Shown here: positions 7,692 to 15,572 of the stretch, piece after piece
Layout of the letters: each line of letters begins with the position of its first letter
Position numbering within the stretch: position 1 is the first letter of the stretch
Assembly (NCBI RefSeq): GCF_014899185.1
Contig: NZ_CP045201.1
Location: 1,906,501 to 1,970,500, forward strand
Direction: 5' to 3'
Source: Pseudooceanicola spongiae
GTDB taxonomy: Bacteria; Pseudomonadota; Alphaproteobacteria; Rhodobacterales; Rhodobacteraceae
DNA: 64,000 bases
The notes under the pieces: generated by a model
Database searches by the model: none
Seen by the model: only the letters and a program-made list of their open reading frames with translations
What the model was told of the DNA's origin: nothing
Translations under genes and position numbers: made by a program

Positions 7692-9182
7692 TTATTCGGC
7701 AGTGACGGCGTAATCCATCACGTGGAAGATGACGTTCTGCTCGATCGTGCCGTCGAACAGATGCGCCCAGGGGCCCTTGGCATAGAGCGCGACATCGACG
7801 CCCGAGTGGGTTTCCGAGGATTTGGGGATCAGAGATTGCTGAACGTAGTCAATGTCCTGCGCCTCTTCCTGGGTGATTTCCGGGCGCCCTTCGGGGGCAG
7901 TGAACTTGCCGTCCGCCTGTTCGACCATGACCGAGCCGACACCGTTCAGGTAGCCAACGACGGTGTAGGGTTTGCCGTCATCGCCCAGCACCAGATCGTC
8001 GGAGTGCATGATGCCGGTTTGCGCAACGTCATAGCACAGACCGTCGATCGGGGTGCCACGACCGCAGTAGCCGTTCATGGCAATCGCGTGCTCGTGGTCG
8101 GCAGTGACGATGATCAGCGTATCGGCATCATCAGTCAGCTCATCGGCCAGGGCGACGGCGTCCGAGAAGGCCTTGCCGTCGATCATGGCGCGCTTGGCGT
8201 TGGTGTCATGGTTGGCGTGATCGACCCGGCCCGCTTCGATCTCAAGGTAGAAACCGTTTTCATTTTGACCAAGGTAATCAATGGCTTTGCGTGTCATGTC
8301 GGCCAGCGAAGGCTCGGTCTCGGGGCGGTCGGCTTCGTAGGAGGCATGGCTGTCGGTCCACATGCCGAGGATCGGTTTGTCGTTGGTCGTGGCGTCGAGA
8401 CCGGCCTTGTCGGAGACGTACTGGATGCCGTTCGACTGGGCCATTTCGACTAGGTTCACGCCGTCGGGGCGATGACCTTCGCCGCCGTTCGGGGTCGCGG
8501 TGCCTTTGGGCACGAAGTAACGCGCGCCGCCGCCGAGGGCGATGTCGACGACGCCAGTTTCAAGCGCATTGACCAGCTGGCTGGCGATGTCGGTCTGGGC
8601 CGAGCAATCGGCGGGCACTTCGTCTTCCCAGTTGCGGTTGGCGGTCTTGGCGTAGACGGCGGCGGGCGTGGCGTGTGTCAGACGGGCGGTGGTGATCGCG
8701 CCGACGGACTTGCCCGCATCGCTCATCATCTCGGAGAACAGCGTCAACTCGTTGCCGGCGACGGTCGAGCAATCGTCGTGGATCGCGTTTTCGCCGAGGT
8801 TGATCAGGTTGAAGCGCTGCTTCACGCCGGTGTTCATCGCGCCGGCAGTCGGGGCGGAGTCGGGCGTTTGTGCGTTGATATTATAGGTTTTTACCAGCGC
8901 GAGGTTGGGGAAAGCCTCTTGCGGCTGAACGTAGTCGTCGCCCATGCCACCCTCTTGCTGACCGGCCCAGAGGCGGTTCATGTAGTTCGAGGCGACGCCG
9001 TTGCCGTCGGCGATGAACAGGATGACGTTCTTGGCGCGACCGGTGTTGGGCTGGCGGTTCAGCTTTTCCTGAAGCGCGGCCTGACCATCGGTGAACCACT
9101 GGCTGGAGGCCTGCGGAAGGTCTTGCGCGAAGGCGGCGGTGGCGCTGGCAAGCGCCAGAACGGATGCGGTGAGCAGTTTCAT
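7692..9182 (-). CDS. phoA: Alkaline phosphatase, secreted
   Basis: The 496-residue protein has a signal peptide (MKLLTASVLALASATAAFA) and the alkaline phosphatase core: NVILFIADGNG with metal-ligand Asp near residue 59, the nucleophile motif TPDSAPTAGAMNTG (Ser near 109), GRVDHANHD and TADHEHA. It hydrolyses phosphomonoesters in the periplasm using two zinc ions and a magnesium ion. I chose the ATG at 9182 because the signal peptide starts there; a longer in-frame start has no such feature. A three-repeat Pho box lies 58 bases upstream, so expression under phosphate starvation is expected. The DUF3299-like and ABC genes follow on the same strand after 76 bases. Confidence 0.93.
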   Translation of the reverse strand: MKLLTASVLALASATAAFAQDLPQASSQWFTDGQAALQEKLNRQPNTGRAKNVILFIADGNGVASNYMNRLWAGQQEGGMGDDYVQPQEAFPNLALVKTYNINAQTPDSAPTAGAMNTGVKQRFNLINLGENAIHDDCSTVAGNELTLFSEMMSDAGKSVGAITTARLTHATPAAVYAKTANRNWEDEVPADCSAQTDIASQLVNALETGVVDIALGGGARYFVPKGTATPNGGEGHRPDGVNLVEMAQSNGIQYVSDKAGLDATTNDKPILGMWTDSHASYEADRPETEPSLADMTRKAIDYLGQNENGFYLEIEAGRVDHANHDTNAKRAMIDGKAFSDAVALADELTDDADTLIIVTADHEHAIAMNGYCGRGTPIDGLCYDVAQTGIMHSDDLVLGDDGKPYTVVGYLNGVGSVMVEQADGKFTAPEGRPEITQEEAQDIDYVQQSLIPKSSETHSGVDVALYAKGPWAHLFDGTIEQNVIFHVMDYAVTAE

Positions 9183-9239
9183 GGGAATCCCCGGAGTTGT
9201 ATTTGCCTGTTGCGGATAGCCGGGCCGAAAAACGTATTC

Positions 9240-9268
9240 GTGACAGAGATGTGAAGCTATTGTGACAG
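9240..9268 (-). promoter_or_regulatory. Pho box (PhoB binding site)
   Basis: On the minus strand three 7-mers, CTGTCAC, GCTTCAC and CTGTCAC, follow each other at 11-base steps with AT-rich 4-base spacers. This is the classic PhoB box layout, here 58 bases upstream of the phoA start codon. Confidence 0.82.
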
Positions 9269-9323
9269 CCACTGATCCGGGGAAAGGGCGGCCTGCCAAG
9301 AGGCGCTAAAACCGCGAAATCGG

Positions 9324-9366
9324 GATGTCGGTATCCCGTCGGTATTTGAACGGTATCTGAACGGTG
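9324..9366 (-). repeat. 43-bp dispersed repeat, copy 2 (inverted)
   Basis: Exact reverse complement of 1974-2016, lying upstream of the phoA promoter region. The flanks of the two copies differ, so the identity is limited to the 43 bases. Confidence 0.85.
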
Positions 9367-9469
9367 CGAAATCGCGGCGCGGCGGTAGGCGCTTCCGGCG
9401 CGCTGGTGGCCCTGTGACGCCGCTCAGCGCATGTTTGCAAAGTTGCGGGTGTCTGTTTGCAAAGCCGCG

Positions 9470-10711
9470 CTACCAGTCGGTGGCGAGGGTCCCCTGCACC
9501 GGCGTGTTGCGCGCCACGACGCGGCCTTTGGACACCACGGCGAGGCGTGGGGGCCGGGTGCGGATCGCCTCGATCGGATCGGCAGCATCGACGACGATAA
9601 GGCTCGCGACGCGGCCCTTTTCCAGACCGTAGTCGAGGCCCATGATCGCGGCGCTGCTGGTCGTGACCATCTCGTAACAGCTGCGCATCTGGTCGGGGCT
9701 GGAGAGCTGGGCGACGTGCAGCCCCATGAAGGCCACGTCGAGCATGTCTCCGGTGCCCAGCGGGTACCACGGGTCGCGCATCGAATCCTGACCGAAGCCG
9801 ACGGGGATGCCATGGGCCAGCATCTCGGGGACGCGGGTCATGCCGCGGCGCTTGGGATAGGTCTCCATCCGGCCCTGCAGCATGATATTGGCCAGTGGGT
9901 TGGGAATGGCGGCCACCCCGGCCTCGGCAATCAGCGGCAGCAGCTTCGAGACGTAGTAATTGTCCATAGAGTGCATGGAGGTCAGGTGAGAGCCGGCGAC
10001 GCGCCCCTGCAGACCGCAGCGCAGGGTCTCGGCGGCCAGCGTCTCGATATGGCGCGACATCGGGTCGTCGGTCTCGTCACAGTGCAGATCGACCATCAGG
10101 CCGCGATCGGCCGCCAGCTCGCAGGCGGCGCGCACCGAGTCCGCCCCGGCCTGCATGGTGCGTTCAAAATGCGGGATACCGCCCACCACATCGACGCCCA
10201 TGTCGAGGGCGCGGATCAGGTTCGCCTCGGCCCCCGCACTGCGATACCAGCCGTCCTGCGGGAAGGCGACAAGCTGCAGGTCGATGACGTCTTTGACGCG
10301 CTCGCGCACCTCCAGCAGGCCCTGCACCCCGACAAGGCCCGCATGGGTGACATCGACATGAGAGCGGATCGCCAGCAGCCCCTTGGAGACGGCGAGCGAG
10401 CAGTATTGCAGCGCGCGCTCAACCACGGCATCGACCGTCAGCATCTCGCGCAGCTCGCCCCAGAGGGCGATGCCCTCCAACAAGGTGCCGGAGGCGTTGA
10501 TGCGGGGGATGCCATAGCTGAGGGTCGCGTCCATGTGAAAATGCGGATCGACGAAGGGGGTGGAGACGAGCTTGCCCGTGGCGTCGATCACCTCGCCCGC
10601 GTCGGCGGTGATATGGGGGGCGATGTCGGCGATGGTCTGGCCGGTGATGGCGATGTCGGTGACGCGGCCGTCGGGCAGCGTGCCGCCGCGGATGATCAGA
10701 TCAAAGCTCAT
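9470..10711 (-). CDS. Cytosine deaminase-like amidohydrolase
   Basis: The 413-residue protein is an amidohydrolase-superfamily TIM barrel close to cytosine deaminase CodA: VDPHFHMDATL (metal His pair), IRSHVDVTHAGL, VDLHCDETDDP, GSHLTSMHSMD and GFGQDSMRDPWYPLGTGDM (catalytic Asp region). CodA deaminates cytosine to uracil; related enzymes act on creatinine, isoguanine or other cyclic ureides. I started it at ATG 10711, where MSFDLIIRGGTLPDG begins. It diverges from the M24 peptidase and Asp/Glu racemase pair, suggesting shared use in nitrogen-compound catabolism, but the substrate cannot be fixed. Confidence 0.82.
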   Translation of the reverse strand: MSFDLIIRGGTLPDGRVTDIAITGQTIADIAPHITADAGEVIDATGKLVSTPFVDPHFHMDATLSYGIPRINASGTLLEGIALWGELREMLTVDAVVERALQYCSLAVSKGLLAIRSHVDVTHAGLVGVQGLLEVRERVKDVIDLQLVAFPQDGWYRSAGAEANLIRALDMGVDVVGGIPHFERTMQAGADSVRAACELAADRGLMVDLHCDETDDPMSRHIETLAAETLRCGLQGRVAGSHLTSMHSMDNYYVSKLLPLIAEAGVAAIPNPLANIMLQGRMETYPKRRGMTRVPEMLAHGIPVGFGQDSMRDPWYPLGTGDMLDVAFMGLHVAQLSSPDQMRSCYEMVTTSSAAIMGLDYGLEKGRVASLIVVDAADPIEAIRTRPPRLAVVSKGRVVARNTPVQGTLATDW

Positions 10712-10893
10712 GCGTGGTCTCCCTTGGATGTGTTCATCCTTGCGCGGGGCGGCGGGGAAAGCCACGTTTTTGTGCAGCGTTGTTTGGCACGCAGACCGGG
10801 GTATCCCGGAAACAGCGACAGAAAATGCGACGCGAAAGGGCGTCAGATGCTGGCATGGCTTGACGTGGCTTCGCTTCGGTGGTGGCTGGAGGG

Positions 10894-12063
10894 ATGAGCG
10901 AACATACGCCACCGCCGCCGCCGCGCGGTTTTCCCGAAGCTGAGTATCATGGCCGCCTGATGCGGGCGCAGGCGCTGATGGCGCGCGCCGGGCTGGCCGC
11001 GCTGCTGCTGAGCACCGAGGCCGAGGTGCGCTATTTCACCGGCTATCTGACGCGGTTTTGGGAAAGCCCGACGCGGGCGTGGTATCTGGTGTTGCCGGTG
11101 GACGGTGATCCGGTGGCCGTGATCCCCGAGATCGGCGCCCATCTGATGCGCCAGAGCTGGCTGAGCGACATTCGCACCTTTGCAGCCCCCGCCCCCGGCG
11201 CGCCCGGGCTGGATCTGCTGGCCGAGACCCTGGAAGAGCTGACCCCAAAGGGCAGCCGCATCGGCGTGCCCTCGGGGCCCGAGACGCAGCTGCGGATGCC
11301 GCTGGCGGACTGGGCGACGCTGCGCGGGCGGGTCGCACGGGCGTTTCGCGATGACGCCAATATCGTGGCGGTGCTGCGCCGGGTGAAATCCGCGCCCGAG
11401 ATCGCCAAGATCGCTCAGGCCTGCGCCATTGCCGGGCGCGCGTTCGACCGGGTGCCCGAGATGGCCCGCGCCGGTGTCCCGCTGGAGGAGGTGTTCCGCC
11501 GCTTTCAGATGCTGTGTCTTGAGGCGGGCGCGGACTGCGTGCCCTACATTGCGGGGGCGGCAGGTGCGGCAGGCTATGGCGATGTCATCTCGCCCGCGAC
11601 GGGGCTGCCGCTGGCGCGGGGTGATGTGCTGATGCTGGACACGGGGGCGGTTTTCGACGGCTATTTCTGTGATTTCGACCGCAATTTCAGTGTCGGGCCG
11701 CCGGAGGCTGCGGTTGCCAGCGCCCATGCCCGGCTGATCGAGGCGACGCAGGTGGGCTTTGCCGCCGCCCGCCCCGGTGCCACGCACGCCGATCTGTACC
11801 GCGCCATGGCGGGCGTGCTGGGTCAGCGACCTGCGGGGCGGCTGGGGCATGGCCTGGGGATGCAGCTGACCGAAGGCCCCTCCGTCGTGCCTTGGGAAGA
11901 TGCGCCGCTGGTGCCCGGCATGGTGCTGACGCTTGAGCCTTGCCTCGACCTCGGCTCCGGGCGCATCATGGTGCATGAGGAAGACATCGCTCTCACCGAG
12001 ACGGGGGCGGTCTGGCTGAGCCAGGCCAGCCCCGCCGAGATCCGCGTATTGGAGCCTGCATGA
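10894..12063 (+). CDS. M24 family metallopeptidase (Xaa-Pro / creatinase / ectoine hydrolase type)
   Basis: About 389 residues with the two-domain pita-bread layout. The metal ligands are visible in order: LDTGAVFDGYFCDFDRNF (two Asp), GHGLGMQLTEGPSV (His), LTLEPC (Glu) and MVHEEDIAL (Glu). M24 enzymes cleave X-Pro peptides or hydrolyse small molecules such as creatine or ectoine. The start is uncertain: ATG 10894 has GGAGGG directly adjacent, and a GTG 15 bases earlier is also in frame. Its stop overlaps the next start by 4 bases (ATGA), so it is translationally coupled to the racemase-family gene, a pairing also seen in ectoine-utilisation clusters (EutD/EutA). Confidence 0.85.
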   Translation: MSEHTPPPPPRGFPEAEYHGRLMRAQALMARAGLAALLLSTEAEVRYFTGYLTRFWESPTRAWYLVLPVDGDPVAVIPEIGAHLMRQSWLSDIRTFAAPAPGAPGLDLLAETLEELTPKGSRIGVPSGPETQLRMPLADWATLRGRVARAFRDDANIVAVLRRVKSAPEIAKIAQACAIAGRAFDRVPEMARAGVPLEEVFRRFQMLCLEAGADCVPYIAGAAGAAGYGDVISPATGLPLARGDVLMLDTGAVFDGYFCDFDRNFSVGPPEAAVASAHARLIEATQVGFAAARPGATHADLYRAMAGVLGQRPAGRLGHGLGMQLTEGPSVVPWEDAPLVPGMVLTLEPCLDLGSGRIMVHEEDIALTETGAVWLSQASPAEIRVLEPA

Positions 12064-12854
12064 CCCGCCTGCCCTATGATCTGACCATCGAGAAGCCGCG
12101 CAAGATCGGCCTGATCGTGCTGCAGGCGGATGAAACCATCGAGCTGGAGTTCCGCCGCATCTTTCCGCCCGAGGCCGAGCTGTTCGTCAGCCGCATCCCC
12201 TCTGGCGCGGATCTGACGCAGGAGAGCATTGGCGAGATGGCCCATGACCTCAGCGATGCGGCGCGGCTGCTGCCGCAACCGGCGACGATGCGGGGCGTGT
12301 ACTTTGGCCTCGACGCGATTGGCTATGGCTGCACCTCGGCCTCGGCGGTGCTGGGCACGGCGAACATCGGGCGGCTGATCCTGGACGGGGCGCTGACGCA
12401 ATATGTCACCGAACCGGTGTCGGCACTGATCACGGCCTGCCGGCGGATGGACGTGCAGCGCATGGGCATCCTGTCGCCCTATACCGCCGGAATCTCGGCC
12501 CGGTTGCGCAGTGTGCTGAGCGCCGCCGGGATCGAGACCCCGGCCTTTGGCTCGTTTGAGGAAACGAGCGAGGCGCGGGTGGCGCGGATCTCGGCCCAGT
12601 CGGTGTATGAGGGGGCGCTGGCGGTTGCGGCGCAGGCCCCGCAGGATGCGCCGCTGCAGGGGCTGTTCCTGTCCTGCACCAATCTGCGCACGCTGGATGT
12701 GATCCCGGCGCTGGAAGATCGCCTTGGTATTCCGGTGTTTTCGTCCAATCAGGTGCTGGCCTGGGATCTGCTGTGGCATACGCAGCGCAGTGGCGAACCG
12801 GCCACTTTCTCGATCCCCGGGCGTCTGGGCGAGACCTCGGCAACGCGCCCCTGA
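12060..12854 (+). CDS. Asp/Glu racemase family protein (maleate isomerase / EutA-like)
   Basis: The 264-residue protein has the two-cysteine active-site pattern of the aspartate/glutamate/hydantoin racemase superfamily: GYGCTSAS in the N-terminal half and LFLSCTNLRTLDVIP in the C-terminal half. Arylmalonate decarboxylase, maleate cis-trans isomerase and EutA belong here. It overlaps the M24 gene by 4 bases. No hydantoinase or eutBC/eutE genes are present in the window, so ectoine use is only a possibility. Confidence 0.82.
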   Translation: MTRLPYDLTIEKPRKIGLIVLQADETIELEFRRIFPPEAELFVSRIPSGADLTQESIGEMAHDLSDAARLLPQPATMRGVYFGLDAIGYGCTSASAVLGTANIGRLILDGALTQYVTEPVSALITACRRMDVQRMGILSPYTAGISARLRSVLSAAGIETPAFGSFEETSEARVARISAQSVYEGALAVAAQAPQDAPLQGLFLSCTNLRTLDVIPALEDRLGIPVFSSNQVLAWDLLWHTQRSGEPATFSIPGRLGETSATRP

Positions 12855-12962
12855 TCGCAGCAGCGGAAGCTGGCCGACGGGGGCCGCACGCGGGGCACGC
12901 CCCGGAACATCTGCCTGTTGCGGTTCGTTGGTCTTGAGGTTTCCGCAATGGAGGATGCGACA

Positions 12963-13259
12963 ATGACCCGGACGGACGATGACAAGACCATTATCCCCAC
13001 CGACGTGCAGCGGCGCGATGGCGGGACGATCAACCAGTCGGCGCAGCAGATCGACCCCGCAGGACGCCACCGCCAGGACGTCAACGCCAATGTGCAGGGC
13101 GAGCACAACACCAAGCAGCCCGGCAACCTTGGAGAGGACGACAAGAAGGTCCGCGACGCCGGACCGAAAGAGATGAGGAACCCACCCGGCAAGTGGGACA
13201 AGACCGACGAGGAAGGCGACGAATCCTTTCCCGCCAGTGATCCACCGGCGAACTACTGA
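12963..13259 (+). CDS. Small hydrophilic hypothetical protein
   Basis: The 98-residue protein is very charged and low in hydrophobic residues, with QDVNANVQGEHNTKQPG and the C-terminal DESFPASDPPANY. A DESFPASDPP-type tail recurs in small uncharacterised alphaproteobacterial proteins. I chose ATG 12963 because GGAGG lies 8 bases upstream; in-frame starts further upstream lack a site. It probably is intrinsically disordered. A good terminator follows it. No function is known to me. Confidence 0.65.
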   Translation: MTRTDDDKTIIPTDVQRRDGGTINQSAQQIDPAGRHRQDVNANVQGEHNTKQPGNLGEDDKKVRDAGPKEMRNPPGKWDKTDEEGDESFPASDPPANY

Positions 13260-13271
13260 CCTGCGTGCAGC

Positions 13272-13300
13272 AGAGGGGGCTTCGGCCTCCTCTTTCGTTT
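13272..13300 (+). terminator. Intrinsic terminator after the small hydrophilic gene
   Basis: AGAGGGGGC, a TTCG tetraloop and GCCTCCTCT form a 9-bp stem with one mismatch, followed by TTCGTTT. It lies 12 bases past the stop codon. Confidence 0.8.
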
Positions 13301-13337
13301 CGGAGCTTTAGGTGCAAGAGCGACCGCACTCACGCCG

Positions 13338-14348
13338 TCAGGGGCTGCGCGGCGGGGCGACACTGGCGCGTTTGATCAGCTCGACCTCGATCACCTCGGA
13401 GGGGCCGGAGAGGCTGTTGGCGGCGATCATGTCGATCAGCAGTTCCGCTGAGCGCAGGCCGATGATGGTGCGCGGCTGGCGGATCGTGGTCAGGCCCGGT
13501 GTCAGGTGCTGCGCCACCTCGATATTGTCGAAGCCGACGATCGAGACATCGCCGGGCACCGACAGCCCGGCGCGGTGCACGGCCCCCATGAAACCGATGG
13601 CCATCTCGTCCGAGGCGCAGAACAGCGCCGTGGGGCGATCTGGCAGCGCCATCCAGCGGCGGGCGGCGGCGGCCCCGGAGTCCATGGAAAAGTCGCCCTC
13701 CAGGATCCAGTCGGGCCGCGCGACAAGGCCGAGGTCGGCCAGCGCCGTGGTAAAGCCCGCCAGCCGTTCGCTGGTCAGCACGTTTTCGGGCGGCCCGGAG
13801 AGAAAGCCGATGGCGCGGTGTCCGGCCTGCGCCAGATGCCCCACGGCGAGGGCCGCGCCGTGGCGGTTGTCGACGGTGACGCTGGGCAGATCGTCCTCCA
13901 TCCACTCCGAGACCAGCAGCACAGGCGGGCGGCCCGGCACGTTCAGGCGGTCGCGTGAAAAGGTGCCGTCAAACAGGATCAGCCCGTCGGCATTGCCCGA
14001 GGTGAGGTGATAGCTGAGGCGCTCTTCGGGGTCGCTGCCGGTTTGCGTGTCGGCCACCAGCAGGCCCAGCCCCGCCTCGGTCAGCACCGCCGACATGCCC
14101 GCGAAGATCTGCGAGAAGAACGGGTTGGCAAGGTTCGGCACCAGCGCAATCACGCTGCCGGTGCGCTGACGGCGCAGATTCGCGGCCTGCGTGTTGATCC
14201 GGTATCCGGTGTCGGCCACGGCCTGCAAAACCGCGTCCCGCGTCGCGGGCGCAACCACTGAGGGTTTCGACAAGGTGCGGCTTACGGTTGCGGTTGAGAC
14301 CCCTGCGATGCGCGCAACATCTTGGATTGTCGCTATTTTTCGATCCAT
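13338..14348 (-). CDS. LacI family transcriptional regulator
   Basis: The 336-residue protein has the LacI helix-turn-helix at its N terminus (TIQDVARIAGVSTATVSRTL, hinge NLRRQRTG) and a periplasmic-binding-protein-like effector domain with VIALVPNLANPFFSQI, VSIVGFDNIEVAQHLTPGLTTIRQP. It is divergent to the carbohydrate operon starting at 14514, and two LacI-type operators lie in the shared 165-base leader. The likely role is repression of that operon until its sugar or a derivative binds. Confidence 0.92.
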   Translation of the reverse strand: MDRKIATIQDVARIAGVSTATVSRTLSKPSVVAPATRDAVLQAVADTGYRINTQAANLRRQRTGSVIALVPNLANPFFSQIFAGMSAVLTEAGLGLLVADTQTGSDPEERLSYHLTSGNADGLILFDGTFSRDRLNVPGRPPVLLVSEWMEDDLPSVTVDNRHGAALAVGHLAQAGHRAIGFLSGPPENVLTSERLAGFTTALADLGLVARPDWILEGDFSMDSGAAAARRWMALPDRPTALFCASDEMAIGFMGAVHRAGLSVPGDVSIVGFDNIEVAQHLTPGLTTIRQPRTIIGLRSAELLIDMIAANSLSGPSEVIEVELIKRASVAPPRSP

Positions 14349-14394
14349 TCAGGAGTCCCTTTTTGGCCGCACATTGCCCCGTGAGCTAACTGTT

Positions 14395-14406
14395 GTAAAC
14401 GATTGC
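14395..14406. promoter_or_regulatory. LacI-type operator, imperfect copy
   Basis: GTAAACGATTGC, an imperfect version of the palindrome 31 bases further on, in the leader between the LacI gene and the sugar operon. Confidence 0.55.
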
Positions 14407-14425
14407 ACCTTGTGTAGACTGCGAC

Positions 14426-14437
14426 GTAATCGATTAC
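14426..14437. promoter_or_regulatory. LacI-type operator, perfect palindrome
   Basis: GTAATCGATTAC is a perfect 12-bp palindrome with the central CG typical of LacI/GalR operators. Its position between divergent LacI and sugar genes fits dual control. Confidence 0.7.
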
Positions 14438-14513
14438 ACGGCGGATTTATGGGCAAGGCAAGCGCAGATCCATCCGCCGTTGCGTAGACTTGACGACGCA
14501 TGGGGGGGAAATC

Positions 14514-15572
14514 ATGCAGACTTTGAAGGGCCCAGCCCTGTTCCTGGCGCAATTCGCCGGGGACGCCGCTCCGTTTGACACCTGGGAGGGCATTTGCCGC
14601 TGGGCCGCCGATTGCGGCTATGCCGGTGTGCAGGTCCCGAGCTGGGAAGGACGGCTGTTCGATCTGGAGCGCGCGGCCTCCAGCAAGGGCTATTGCGACG
14701 ACTGGAAAGGTCAGGCGGCGGATTTGGGCATCGAGGTGACCGAGCTCGCCTGCCATTTGCAGGGTCAGCTGGTCGCGGTGCACCCGGCCTATGACGCGGC
14801 GTTCGACGGTTTCGCGGCGCCTGAGGTGCGCGGCAACCCGGCGGCGCGGCAGGCCTGGGCGGTGGATCAGGTGGAAAAGACCATCCGCGCCTCCGCCAAC
14901 CTCGGCCTGACGGCGGTGGGGACGTTTTCGGGCGCCCTCGCCTGGCCCTATATCTATCCTTGGCCGCAGCGCCCCGCCGGTCTGGTGGAAGCGGCGTTTG
15001 ACGAGTTGGCGAAACGCTGGCGTCCGCTGCTGGATCTGGCCGACGAGAACGGCATCGACCTCTGCTATGAGATCCACCCCGGCGAGGATCTGCACGACGG
15101 CATCAGCTTCGAGATGTTCCTCGATCGCGTCGACCAGCACGCCCGCGCCAAGATGCTCTATGACCCGAGCCATTATGTGCTGCAGTGCCTCGATTACCTC
15201 GACAACCTCGACATCTATGCCGAGCGGATCGGGATGTTCCACGTCAAGGATGCCGAGTTCAATCCGACAGGGCGTCAGGGGGTCTATGGCGGCTTCCAGT
15301 CCTGGGTCAATCGCGCCGGTCGGTTCCGCAGCCTTGGCGATGGTCAGGTGGATTTCGGGGCCGTCTTCTCCAAGCTGACGGCGATGGATTTCGGCGGTTG
15401 GGCCGTGGTCGAGTGGGAATGCGCGCTCAAGCACCCCGAGGATGGGGCACGCGAAGGGGCGGCCTTCGTGCGCGATCACATCATCCGCGTGACGCCGCAT
15501 GCCTTTGACGATTTCGCCGATGGGGGCACCGATGAGGCCGCCATTCGCAAGATGCTGGGGTTGGGGCAATGA
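14514..15572 (+). CDS. Sugar phosphate isomerase/epimerase family protein
   Basis: The 352-residue protein is a xylose-isomerase-like TIM barrel: CGYAGVQVPSWEGRLFDL, GTFSGALAWPYIYPWPQ, LCYEIHPGEDLHDG (Glu ligand), MLYDPSHYVLQCLDYLD and AVVEWECALKHPEDG (Glu ligand). Members isomerise or epimerise keto- or aldoses using a divalent metal. ATG 14514 follows GGGGGGAA by about 4 bases. The stop overlaps the next gene by 4 bases. The pairing with a Gfo/Idh/MocA dehydrogenase suggests oxidation and rearrangement of a sugar or cyclitol; the exact substrate is not evident. Confidence 0.87.
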   Translation: MQTLKGPALFLAQFAGDAAPFDTWEGICRWAADCGYAGVQVPSWEGRLFDLERAASSKGYCDDWKGQAADLGIEVTELACHLQGQLVAVHPAYDAAFDGFAAPEVRGNPAARQAWAVDQVEKTIRASANLGLTAVGTFSGALAWPYIYPWPQRPAGLVEAAFDELAKRWRPLLDLADENGIDLCYEIHPGEDLHDGISFEMFLDRVDQHARAKMLYDPSHYVLQCLDYLDNLDIYAERIGMFHVKDAEFNPTGRQGVYGGFQSWVNRAGRFRSLGDGQVDFGAVFSKLTAMDFGGWAVVEWECALKHPEDGAREGAAFVRDHIIRVTPHAFDDFADGGTDEAAIRKMLGLGQ

